Of a DNA stretch of 5,603 nucleotides, positions 1-5,603 are shown piece after piece. Each line of letters begins with the position of its first letter. The stretch's first letter is position 1. The translations under genes were made by a program, and so were the position numbers. The notes under the pieces are model-generated. The model ran no database searches. It was not told where the DNA came from and saw only the letters and a list, made by a program, of their open reading frames with translations. This stretch comes from DATKYV01 sp035528275 (GTDB taxonomy: Bacteria; Acidobacteriota; Terriglobia; UBA7540): positions 1 to 5,603 of the forward strand of contig DATKYV010000102.1 in NCBI GenBank assembly GCA_035528275.1, given 5' to 3'.

Positions 1-2
1 CC

Positions 3-377
3 GTCACACATGCGCTCTGGTGCCTGTCGGCTACAGGGGAACATCCCGGCGGCTACCTGTTCGTCGCTCCCAAGGGCGGCTTCTACTCGCCACAGCGGAT
101 CACAAAGATGGTATTCAAACCGCTGGCGGCTGAGTTGAAGATTAAGGACTTCGCGTGGCGATCGTTTCGCCGATCTGCGGCCACCGCCATGCACATTGCC
201 GGGACACCGCTCAAGGTACAACAGGAAATCCTTGGGCACGCCACGGCGGACATGTCGCTGCTGTATTCGGACGCGGCGAAGCCGGAACAGCGCCGGGCCA
301 TCGAGCAGCTTGACCGGCAACTGTTCCCAAGTGTTCCTAGATTGCAACTGGATTTGCAAAACCGACTGGCTAACTAA
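3..377 (+). CDS. Tyrosine recombinase / site-specific integrase, C-terminal part (5' end outside window)
   Basis: This frame is open from the left edge to TAA at 375-377, giving 124 residues of the catalytic domain of a tyrosine recombinase, which cuts and rejoins DNA through a covalent phosphotyrosine. In fragment numbering the visible boxes are R53-S-F-R56 (the HxxR box, with Arg where His is usual), the LGH box with H79, and the nucleophile Y88 nine residues after H79, the standard spacing. The stretch from A59 to Y88 (AATAMHIAGTPLKVQQEILGH, then DMSLLY) follows the family closely. The first catalytic Arg, the beta-hairpin Lys and the core-binding domain lie upstream. The gene points at the 3' end of tRNA-Gln, with ten bases between stop codon and CCA, so it is probably the end gene of an element integrated there. 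The family is clear. Whether it is an active mobile-element integrase or a remnant cannot be told from this fragment. Confidence 0.88.
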   Translation, partial: VTHALWCLSATGEHPGGYLFVAPKGGFYSPQRITKMVFKPLAAELKIKDFAWRSFRRSAATAMHIAGTPLKVQQEILGHATADMSLLYSDAAKPEQRRAIEQLDRQLFPSVPRLQLDLQNRLAN

Positions 378-387
378 TTGAAAATGT

Positions 388-461
388 TGGCTGGGAGGCA
401 GGGATTCGAACCCCGATACGCAGATCCAGAGTCTGCAGTCCTACCGTTAGACGACCTCCCA
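388..461 (-). tRNA. tRNA-Gln (anticodon CTG), CCA encoded
   Basis: On the minus strand a full cloverleaf can be drawn. The acceptor stem is TGGGAGG/CCTCCCA, the D arm is GTC-TAACGGTAG-GAC, and the anticodon stem GCAGA/TCTGC encloses the loop CTCTGGA. The variable loop has four bases (GTAT), and the T arm is CGGGG-TTCGAAT-CCCTG. The anticodon CTG lies at 427-429 and reads the glutamine codon CAG. Discriminator G73 is followed by an encoded CCA (388-390), and without CCA the gene is 391-461. The U1-A72 pair and G73 are known tRNA-Gln identity features, used by GlnRS and, for U1-A72, by the GatCAB amidotransferase, so they support the anticodon-based call. The T-arm/acceptor 3' half is a typical integrase target, and an integrase gene ends ten bases beyond it. 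Confidence 0.96.
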
Positions 462-479
462 GCGAAGAGGTCTTATTAG

Positions 480-508
480 AAGTAACTGTCCAGCGGCGTT
501 CTTGTCAA
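480..508 (-). promoter_or_regulatory. Possible promoter of tRNA-Gln
   Basis: A perfect TTGACA -35 hexamer reads on the minus strand at 508-503. The -10 position is weak: TTACTT at 485-480 with a 17-base spacer, or GTTACT with 16. Transcription would start about a dozen bases before the mature tRNA 5' end at 461, a normal distance for a tRNA gene. The -35 and its placement are good, the -10 is not, so this is only a candidate. Confidence 0.4.
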
Positions 509-541
509 GCCACTTGCGGCCCGGCAGTGAACCAGTCTGTC

Positions 542-564
542 CTAGCGCCGACCTTCAGGTCGGC
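542..564 (+). repeat. REP-like palindrome 1 (plus orientation)
   Basis: The sequence starts CTAGCGCC. It contains a perfect 8-bp inverted repeat, GCCGACCT/AGGTCGGC, around a TC loop (547-564). The head CTAGC plus hairpin matches the layout of the two copies at 611-633 and 649-695, which read GTAGCGCC on the other strand, so this copy is inverted relative to them. A short G(T)AG head followed by an imperfectly conserved hairpin is the known form of REP sequences moved by RAYT transposases (the IS200/IS605-related TnpA-REP group). That this copy belongs to such a family is inference. Confidence 0.6.
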
Positions 565-610
565 ATCGCGCCAATAGCCTTAGACGACGGAGACCGCATT
601 CTGAAGCTTT

Positions 611-633
611 GCCGGGCTAAAGCCCGGCGCTAC
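611..633 (-). repeat. REP-like palindrome 2 with GTAG head (minus orientation)
   Basis: Read on the minus strand this is GTAGC followed by a hairpin. It has a perfect 8-bp stem, GCCGGGCT/AGCCCGGC at 611-618 and 621-628, with a two-base AA loop on the plus strand. The 12 bases GCCCGGCGCTAC at 622-633 recur exactly at 684-695. The GTAG tetranucleotide at the 5' foot of the hairpin is the hallmark of REP elements. No RAYT gene lies in the window, so mobilisation would have to come from elsewhere in the genome. The hairpin lies downstream of tonB and could slow or protect the end of that transcript, but no T-tract follows it. Confidence 0.7.
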
Positions 634-648
634 AACACCAAGCGGAGT

Positions 649-695
649 GCCGGGCTCCCCCGGCCTGCCGGGGGACAGGTTCCGCCCGGCGCTAC
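649..695 (-). repeat. REP-like palindrome 3, enlarged with a nested hairpin
   Basis: The outer arms GCCGGGC (649-655) and GCCCGGC (684-690) match the copy at 611-633, and the 12-base tail GCCCGGCGCTAC is identical. In place of the short loop there is a 28-base insert. It contains a second perfect stem, CCCCCGG (657-663) with CCGGGGG (668-674), around CCTG. The GTAG head reads on the minus strand at 695-692. The structure could be an expanded REP, or two overlapping copies that diverged. It begins about 40 bases past the tonB stop codon and may form a strong hairpin in that mRNA. Without a T-run it is not a classical intrinsic terminator. Confidence 0.6.
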
Positions 696-736
696 TCGGA
701 ATGCTGCGCGGTGAGACAAGAGGCGAGCCAAGGGGC

Positions 737-1864
737 TCAGAAGAGGCGGAAGGTGACTTCCACGCCCACGCGCACGGGTACGGGGATATTGTTGCGCGTG
801 GCAGCTTTGAATTTCCAGGTGCGAACGGTCTCGACGGCCTTTTCATCCAGGCCCAAGCCCAGGGGCTTTACCACGCGGATGTCGGTGACATTTCCCTGGA
901 CGTCCACGATGATCCAGAGGACCACGGTGCCCTGGTACTTGGCCTTGCGCGCTTCCTCGGAGTAGGGGGGTTCGGGCTTGTAGATGGGGATGGGAGCGGT
1001 GACGTTTCCGCCCACGCTGTAGACGCCGCCTCCGAATCCGCCGCCTTCACCAGGGCCCAAGCCGCCGCCTTTGCCGGACCCAATACCGCCACCCGAGCCG
1101 CTGCCAATGCCTCCGCCATATCCCGGACCGTTTGAGGGATCGCCCAGAACCCCCTGCGGGTCGCCCCACGGCGAGTTCATCGCCATCTCCGGCAGCTTCA
1201 GTTCGGGAGGACCCAGCAAGTTCGGCTGCACGGGCAACTGCGGATTGACGTTCGGCACCACCACGGCCGGAGGAGCAAGCTGCTGCTTGGCAAACTTGGG
1301 GACAGCCCCCTGGGATGCCGGCGTGGGCGAGCGGTCACCGCCGCCCCCGCCTCCGCCCGTCCTGTCGTCCGGGCCGTTCAACTGGTTGAGGTATGGTGAA
1401 ATGTCCACGATCTCGATTCTGCTCTGGGCTTTCACCGGGGTGACCATCCGTTGGATGAAGAAAGGCAGGAAGAGCGCCACCAGGGCTACGATGTGAACCA
1501 GAACGGAGTTGACCCACGAAGCCTTCTGGGGTTGATAGTCCTGCCAGATGTTCGGGACGTCGATGGGGTGCGAAGTCAGGGGAATCGGCGGCGCTGTTGG
1601 TTTCTCAAAAAGCGTCCGAATCTGATTCGGGAGGTCGCGGTACCAAGGGCGCATTTCGCTGAGGGGAAGAGTGCTTTCGCCCCGGTAGTACTGCCTGGGG
1701 ACCGTGATTTTGGGCTCTCGGAGAAAATAACGAATCTGCTGAATGACGGAAACGAGCAGGTTCGGACTCTCGACAAAAGTGAGGTGGTAGAGTTCTTCCT
1801 GAGGGCGCGGCCTGCCCGCAGCCTTCTCCGACTCGGTTCCGACCGGAAGATCGCTAGTTGGCAT
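737..1864 (-). CDS. TonB-family energy transducer protein
   Basis: This encodes 375 residues from the ATG at 1864. It is an inner-membrane protein with a periplasmic C-terminal TonB domain, a family that passes proton-motive energy from ExbB/ExbD to outer-membrane TonB-dependent transporters. About 116 N-terminal residues precede a single membrane span (roughly 117-137, WVNSVLVHIVALVALFLPFF). A Pro/Gly-rich periplasmic linker follows, with a seven-Gly run near 170-176 and four tandem 8-residue Gly repeats at 250-281. The TonB domain (about 286-375) shows PYSEEARKAKYQG, VDVQGNV and the ending VRTWKF...VEVTFRLF. AGGGG lies nine bases before the ATG; an in-frame TTG directly upstream (1867) is an alternative start. 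The long cytosolic N-terminus is unlike classical TonB, where the membrane anchor is at the N-terminus. No exbB/exbD or receptor gene is adjacent, so the partner is unknown. The family call is firm; the exact partner and substrate are not. Confidence 0.9.
   Translation of the reverse strand: MPTSDLPVGTESEKAAGRPRPQEELYHLTFVESPNLLVSVIQQIRYFLREPKITVPRQYYRGESTLPLSEMRPWYRDLPNQIRTLFEKPTAPPIPLTSHPIDVPNIWQDYQPQKASWVNSVLVHIVALVALFLPFFIQRMVTPVKAQSRIEIVDISPYLNQLNGPDDRTGGGGGGGDRSPTPASQGAVPKFAKQQLAPPAVVVPNVNPQLPVQPNLLGPPELKLPEMAMNSPWGDPQGVLGDPSNGPGYGGGIGSGSGGGIGSGKGGGLGPGEGGGFGGGVYSVGGNVTAPIPIYKPEPPYSEEARKAKYQGTVVLWIIVDVQGNVTDIRVVKPLGLGLDEKAVETVRTWKFKAATRNNIPVPVRVGVEVTFRLF
1022..1117 (-). repeat. Four 24-bp coding repeats in the TonB-protein linker
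   Basis: Four consecutive 8-residue units are encoded here: GGGIGSGS, GGGIGSGK, GGGLGPGE and GGGFGGGV. They share the GGG-hydrophobic-G pattern, and each corresponds to 24 bases. The first two differ by one residue. They sit between the membrane anchor and the C-terminal TonB domain and probably form a flexible spacer across the periplasm. This array could change length by slippage or recombination. Confidence 0.75.
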
Positions 1865-2247
1865 CAATCCTTTCCCCTAACACTCGGCGCCCGTTCGCCT
1901 CCCGGAACTGGAGCCCCATCTTCTTTCAAGATGTTGATAAGCGCGGGCGAGTTGCCTCCGAATGCGAATGAGGCCGGGGAGGATACACGCCGGCCACCTT
2001 ATTCATCCTCGTAGTTTACCACATCCCTCCAACGGCCGCGGATGGCAAAATGCGTCCTCCAGACGCGCAACTCAATCCGAACACCTTCTATTGACGCCCC
2101 GGCATGGCGTTTGGTTTCGGGAAACTTCTGGACATGGAACCGCCAGGACCCACGGAAGGAGCCCTCCCGACGCGGCGGCGGAGGTCATCCGCCTCGTTCG
2201 CCTTCCGCTCCGAGCCGCACAAAAGGCGTGCTTCCCCCCTTGGTTGC

Positions 2248-2277
2248 TGGACACTTCCTTCGGTTCTTCCTTATAAT
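2248..2277 (+). promoter_or_regulatory. Sigma-70-type promoter of ileS (probably ileS-lspA)
   Basis: A perfect TATAAT -10 box at 2272-2277 is preceded, after 18 bases, by TGGACA at 2248-2253, a 5-of-6 match to TTGACA. Transcription would start near 2284, about 20 bases before the ATG at 2305, leaving just enough leader for the ribosome binding site. TATAAT is rare by chance in DNA this GC-rich, and its placement fits. The short leader leaves no room for a T-box or other large leader regulator downstream of this promoter. Confidence 0.7.
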
Positions 2278-2293
2278 GCGTTGTTTGCGCTCT

Positions 2294-2300
2294 GGGGAGG
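2294..2300 (+). promoter_or_regulatory. Ribosome binding site that fixes the ileS start
   Basis: GGGGAGG is a strong Shine-Dalgarno sequence four bases before ATG 2305. The frame stays open upstream to 2104, but this site and the promoter directly before it select 2305 as the start. Confidence 0.8.
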
Positions 2301-2304
2301 ATTC

Positions 2305-5139
2305 ATGCAGAAGGCGCTCGACCTGAAGACAACGCTCAATCTACCGCGCACCTCCTTTTCAATGAAGGCCAATCTGCCCCAGAACGAACCCAAGTGGCTG
2401 GAAAAGTGGGGCAAAGACGACCTCTACGGGCAGATCCGCGCCGCGCGCCGCGAGTCGCCCATCTTCACCCTGCATGACGGCCCGCCCTACGCCAACGGCC
2501 GGATCCATCTGGGCACGGCACTCAACAAAATCCTCAAAGACTTCATCGTCAAATCCAAGACGCTCGCCGGCTGCAACGCTCCCTACCTGCCGGGGTGGGA
2601 TTGTCACGGCCTGCCCATCGAGATCAACGTGGATAAGGAACTCGGCCCGCGTAAGGCGGAGATGACGCCGGTGGAAATCCGTCGCCAATGCCGGAAGTAT
2701 GCCGAGAAGTACGTTGAGCTCCAGCGGCAGGACTTCCAGCGACTAGGCGTCTTCGGTGAGTGGGACAAACCCTATCTCACGATGGACTTTCAGTATGAAG
2801 CATTAATTGCCGAGACGTTTCTCAAGTTTCTCCAGGAGGGCTACGTATACCGTGGCCGGAAACCCATTCACTGGTGCATCTCCTGCAAGACGGCACTGGC
2901 CGAAGCGGAAGTTGAATACGAGGACCACCGCAGCCGGTCGATCTACGTGAAATACCCGCTTCTGACCGACCCTGCAAAGCTGGACCCGTCACTCAAGGGG
3001 CGAAAGGTTTCCGTCCTCATCTGGACGACCACGCCTTGGACGCTGCCCGCCAGCATGGCCGTGGCATTTCATCCTGAGTTCGAGTACGTGGTGGTCGCAG
3101 AGGATGACGGTGAAGCTTACCTGGTGGAAAGTCGCCGGCATGGCGCGACCCTTGAGGAGACAGGGCTGAAGGCGGAAAGCGTCCTGGCGCGCGTATTTGG
3201 AACCAAGTTGGACCGCATCGAGATGCAGCATCCTTTTCTGGACCGCAAAGTCTTAGGTGTGCTGGCGGATTACGTGACGGCGGAAGACGGCACGGGGTGT
3301 GTTCACACAGCGCCCGGGCATGGCCGCGAAGACTACCAGACGGGGATGAAATACGGGATTGAGATCTACTGCCCGGTGGGCGACGCGGGCGAGTTCCTGG
3401 AAGGCCTGGCGCAGTACAAAGGGAAGACGGTTTTTGAGGCCAACGACCCCATCATTCAGTTGCTGAAGTCACGCGGCACGCTGGTGGGGCCTGCGGGCTG
3501 GCTGACCCATTCCTATCCCCATTGCTGGCGTTGCCACAACCCCGTGATCTTCCGCGCCAACGAGCAGTGGTTTGTGAACGTCGACCACGCGCGTTTGCGC
3601 GAGCGGGCGCTGGAGGAAATCAGGCATACGCGCTGGCTGCCGGAGTGGGGTCAGGAACGAATCTACAACATGATCGCTACGCGTCCGGACTGGTGCATCT
3701 CGCGCCAGCGAGTCTGGGGGGTGCCGATCACGGCTTTTCATTGCGAGGCCTGCAAGAAGCCAATCCTCGACGCGAGCCTGGCCCGCCCGGCCATCGAGCT
3801 CTTTCGCAAAGAAGGCGCAGACGCCTGGTACACCCACGCCCTCGAAGACCTCCTGGCCGAGGGAAGCAAATGCCCCGAGTGCGGCGGAAAGAAGCTGCGC
3901 AAGGAGACCGACATCCTCGACGTGTGGTTCGACTCCGGGTCGAGCCATGCCGCGGTGCTCGGCCACCGAGCCGACTTGCCCTGGCCTTCCGACGTCTACC
4001 TCGAAGCTGGGGACCAGTACCGGGGCTGGTTTCAAAGCTCGCTCCTGGTCGCCCTGTGCACGCACGGAGCGGCGCCGTATCGGCAGGTTCTGACCCACGG
4101 GTGGGTCCTGGATGCCGAAGGGCGCGCCATGTCGAAATCGCTGGGGAATACCATCGAGCCGTTGGAGGTCATCAAGGCCCACGGAGCGGAAACCCTGCGC
4201 CTTTGGGCCGCCTCGCTGGTTCTCGGTGAGGATGCGGCGATCTCTGAGGAGATGCTCGTCCGCCTTTCCGAAGCGTATCGCAAGCTGCGCAACACGTTTC
4301 GATACTGTCTGGCAAACCTCTACGATTTTGACCCTGAGAAGGATACGGTGGCAGGTGACCAGCTCCAGGAAATCGACGTTTGGGCGCTGGCGCGCACCGC
4401 GGACGTGGTGGAGCGTGTCGAGGCGGCCTACGGGGATTACGCCTTCCACAAGGTCTATCGGGCGCTGTACGACTTCGCGACGGTGGATCTGAGCGCTTTC
4501 TATTTCGACATCTTGAAAGACCGCCTCTACACTTCGCCGGCGCGGTCGGTGCGGCGTCGGGCGGCGCAGACGGGCCTCTATCGGATTGCGGATGGCCTGG
4601 TGCGAGCCGTGGCGCCGCTCCTGTGCTTTACATCCGAGGAGGTCTGGTCGCACTTGCCGGCGCCGCGTCTGCGCGAGCCCAGCGTCCACATGGCGCGTTT
4701 CGCGTCTGCAAAGGAGCTGCGCGAGGCGTTGCCCAAGGACCACGTCGAGCGGCTGGAGAACTGGCCCCGCTTGATCGAAGTCCGCAACGAAGTGCTGAAG
4801 GCGCTGGAAGCTGCCCGCCGGGAGAAGATCATCGGCAGCCCCCTGGAGGCGAAGGTCATCGTGGCAACCGCCGGACCTTTCGCCCCGATTCTCGAAGAAT
4901 ATTCCGACATGCTGCCGACCCTATTCATTGTTTCGCAAGTCGAGTTCAGCCGGGACGTCTTCAGCGAGTCTTTGGAAACCGGACTGCCCGGCTTGAAGGT
5001 TCGCATCGAGAGGGCGAAAGGGAGGAAGTGTGACCGGTGCTGGACCTATTCCGAGCACGTCGGCGAAGACTCGCGATATCCAACGGTCTGTGACCGTTGT
5101 TCCGGCGCTTTGAAGGAAATCGAAGCGGTTTCGAGCTGA
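2305..5139 (+). CDS. ileS: Isoleucyl-tRNA synthetase (bacterial type, with C-terminal zinc ribbon)
   Basis: This encodes 944 residues, the usual length for bacterial IleRS, a cytosolic class I enzyme that charges tRNA-Ile with isoleucine and hydrolyses mischarged valine. The N-terminus (TLNLPRTSFSMKANLPQNEP) is typical. The HIGH-type motif is HLGT at 68-71, and PGWDCHGLPIE follows. The CP1 editing domain shows WTTTPWTLP (240-248) and the HTAPGHGREDY segment (334-344). WCISRQRVWG starts at 463 and DVWFDSGSSH at 539, and the KMSKS-type loop is AMSKS (608-612). Cysteine pairs at 480/483 and 523/526 suggest an internal zinc site. C909, C912, C929 and C932 form the C-terminal zinc ribbon of the bacterial (ileS1-like) type. 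The fourth HIGH residue is Thr and the first KMSKS residue is Ala; the other conserved motifs are intact, so a working enzyme is expected. The start is ATG after GGGGAGG. lspA follows 57 bases later, a common pairing, probably cotranscribed. Confidence 0.98.
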   Translation: MQKALDLKTTLNLPRTSFSMKANLPQNEPKWLEKWGKDDLYGQIRAARRESPIFTLHDGPPYANGRIHLGTALNKILKDFIVKSKTLAGCNAPYLPGWDCHGLPIEINVDKELGPRKAEMTPVEIRRQCRKYAEKYVELQRQDFQRLGVFGEWDKPYLTMDFQYEALIAETFLKFLQEGYVYRGRKPIHWCISCKTALAEAEVEYEDHRSRSIYVKYPLLTDPAKLDPSLKGRKVSVLIWTTTPWTLPASMAVAFHPEFEYVVVAEDDGEAYLVESRRHGATLEETGLKAESVLARVFGTKLDRIEMQHPFLDRKVLGVLADYVTAEDGTGCVHTAPGHGREDYQTGMKYGIEIYCPVGDAGEFLEGLAQYKGKTVFEANDPIIQLLKSRGTLVGPAGWLTHSYPHCWRCHNPVIFRANEQWFVNVDHARLRERALEEIRHTRWLPEWGQERIYNMIATRPDWCISRQRVWGVPITAFHCEACKKPILDASLARPAIELFRKEGADAWYTHALEDLLAEGSKCPECGGKKLRKETDILDVWFDSGSSHAAVLGHRADLPWPSDVYLEAGDQYRGWFQSSLLVALCTHGAAPYRQVLTHGWVLDAEGRAMSKSLGNTIEPLEVIKAHGAETLRLWAASLVLGEDAAISEEMLVRLSEAYRKLRNTFRYCLANLYDFDPEKDTVAGDQLQEIDVWALARTADVVERVEAAYGDYAFHKVYRALYDFATVDLSAFYFDILKDRLYTSPARSVRRRAAQTGLYRIADGLVRAVAPLLCFTSEEVWSHLPAPRLREPSVHMARFASAKELREALPKDHVERLENWPRLIEVRNEVLKALEAARREKIIGSPLEAKVIVATAGPFAPILEEYSDMLPTLFIVSQVEFSRDVFSESLETGLPGLKVRIERAKGRKCDRCWTYSEHVGEDSRYPTVCDRCSGALKEIEAVSS

Positions 5140-5196
5140 CCGGCTGCCGTGCGGAAGGGGCACAGGGTTGGCGGCGAAGCCCGCAAGGCACTCCCT

Positions 5197-5603
5197 ATGT
5201 CAAACGCCGTGGCGGTACGTTTTCGAAACGTGTTTCGCGGCTTGTACGCCGCCATCGCGCTGATCGTTTTCGCGGGCGACCAGGCGACCAAGGTATTGGT
5301 CAAGGATTCTGTCCCCGAGCACACGGTCATTCCGATTATTCCGCATTTCCTGAACCTCACTCACACCCAGAACGCCGGAGTTGCCTTCGGACTGTTTTCC
5401 GACGCGCCGGCTCCCTGGAAAACGGCGGTCCTGATCGTTGTTTCGGTGGTCCTGCTCGCCGCCGTGACAGGCATCGTTGTGAGGTCGCGCCACCTTCACT
5501 GGGAGTCGGGTGTGGGTCTGGCGATGATCCTGGGGGGAGCGCTGAGCAACCTCCTGGACCGCATCCGTACGGGGCGAGTCGTGGACTTCGTGGACGTTTA
5601 TTT
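5197..5603 (+). CDS. lspA: Lipoprotein signal peptidase (signal peptidase II), N-terminal part (3' end outside window)
   Basis: The first 135 residues of LspA are present, the inner-membrane aspartic protease that removes signal peptides from lipid-modified prolipoproteins. Visible signatures are a first membrane span (about 16-27) running into DQATK (28-32), then NLTHTQNAGVAFGLF (53-67), hydrophobic spans near 77-95 and 105-117, and GGALSNLLDR (113-122) followed by VVDFVD (128-133). D121 corresponds to the first catalytic aspartate. The second, in the FNxAD motif, lies past the window edge. The ATG at 5197 has only a weak AAGG eight bases upstream. An in-frame GTG at 5149 would add 16 residues of non-membrane, basic sequence and is less likely. 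The gene follows ileS by 57 bases with no terminator or promoter seen between them, so translation probably draws on the ileS transcript. The E. coli ileS-lspA pair has the same order. Confidence 0.95.
   Translation, partial: MSNAVAVRFRNVFRGLYAAIALIVFAGDQATKVLVKDSVPEHTVIPIIPHFLNLTHTQNAGVAFGLFSDAPAPWKTAVLIVVSVVLLAAVTGIVVRSRHLHWESGVGLAMILGGALSNLLDRIRTGRVVDFVDVY

Larger units (their letters stand above)
1865..2304. other. Divergent intergenic region between tonB-family gene and ileS
   Basis: About 440 bases separate the two divergent genes. The right end holds the ileS promoter and ribosome binding site. The left end holds the purine-rich ribosome binding site of the tonB-family gene, and a small hairpin (CATCTT-CTTTC-AAGATG, 1917-1933) that would fall in that gene's 5' leader if transcription starts further upstream. 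I see no convincing promoter for the tonB-family gene. I also see no tRNA, T-box motif or protein-like reading frame. Open frames here, including an upstream extension of the ileS frame back to 2104, have Arg/Pro/Ser-rich compositions typical of chance frames in GC-rich DNA. Confidence 0.6.

Noticed and set aside
611..695. Intrinsic terminator for the tonB-family gene
   Set aside because: Strong hairpins are present downstream of the stop codon, but no T-run follows them on the minus strand, and their shared GTAG foot fits REP-like repeats better.
542..695. CRISPR array
   Set aside because: Only three palindromic units, in mixed orientation, with unequal spacing and differing stem sequences, and no cas genes.
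647..1135. 162-residue plus-strand open frame across the REP-like cluster and the tonB-family gene
   Set aside because: It is antisense to the TonB C-terminal domain and Gly-repeat linker; its Ala/Gly/Asp-rich sequence mirrors that coding strand.
1962..2276. Plus-strand frame of 104 residues in the divergent intergenic region
   Set aside because: No ribosome binding site, composition typical of chance frames (Arg, Pro, His, Ser) and it overlaps the ileS promoter.
2104..2304. 67-residue N-terminal extension of ileS in the same open frame
   Set aside because: A TATAAT promoter and a strong GGGGAGG ribosome binding site lie inside it directly before ATG 2305, the ATG at 2104 has no good site, and the extension is Arg/Pro/Ser-rich with no family similarity. 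The protein from 2305 begins with the normal IleRS N-terminus.
3469..4743. 424-residue open frame on the minus strand inside ileS
   Set aside because: It lies wholly antisense to highly conserved IleRS coding sequence and is rich in Arg/His/Pro/Val as expected from GC-biased codons read backwards. No domain is recognisable.
5149..5196. Upstream GTG start for lspA
   Set aside because: It is in frame but adds a basic, non-membrane stretch with no family similarity; ATG 5197 places the first membrane span at the usual distance from the N-terminus.

Overview
The window looks like ordinary chromosome of a GC-rich, Gram-negative-type bacterium, most plausibly an Acidobacteriota member. The pointers are an IleRS with HLGT and AMSKS signature variants, a TonB-family protein with a long cytosolic N-terminus and a glycine-repeat linker, and GTAG-headed short palindromes. 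The phylum is inferred from recalled family traits, not from a search.

Layout, left to right. (1) 3-377, +: the C-terminal 124 residues of a tyrosine recombinase/integrase cut by the left edge. (2) 388-461, -: a complete tRNA-Gln(CTG) with encoded CCA. Its 3' end faces the integrase stop codon ten bases away, which is the usual geometry of an element integrated at a tRNA 3' end. The element, if present, would lie off the left edge. (3) 462-736: a gene-free stretch with a possible tRNA promoter and three REP-like palindromes in both orientations. (4) 737-1864, -: an energy-transducing TonB-family protein. (5) 1865-2304: a divergent intergenic region holding a convincing sigma-70-type promoter just before ileS. 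(6) 2305-5139, +: complete ileS (944 residues). (7) 5197-5603, +: the first 135 residues of lspA (signal peptidase II), cut by the right edge.

ileS and lspA are neighbours in many bacteria and here probably share the promoter at 2248-2277. The tonB gene is transcribed away from them, and no exbB, exbD or receptor gene is visible nearby. The core genes are ordinary. The parts most worth a second look are the integrase/tRNA junction and the REP-like cluster. I found no CRISPR array, rRNA, T-box leader or clearly new multi-gene system.
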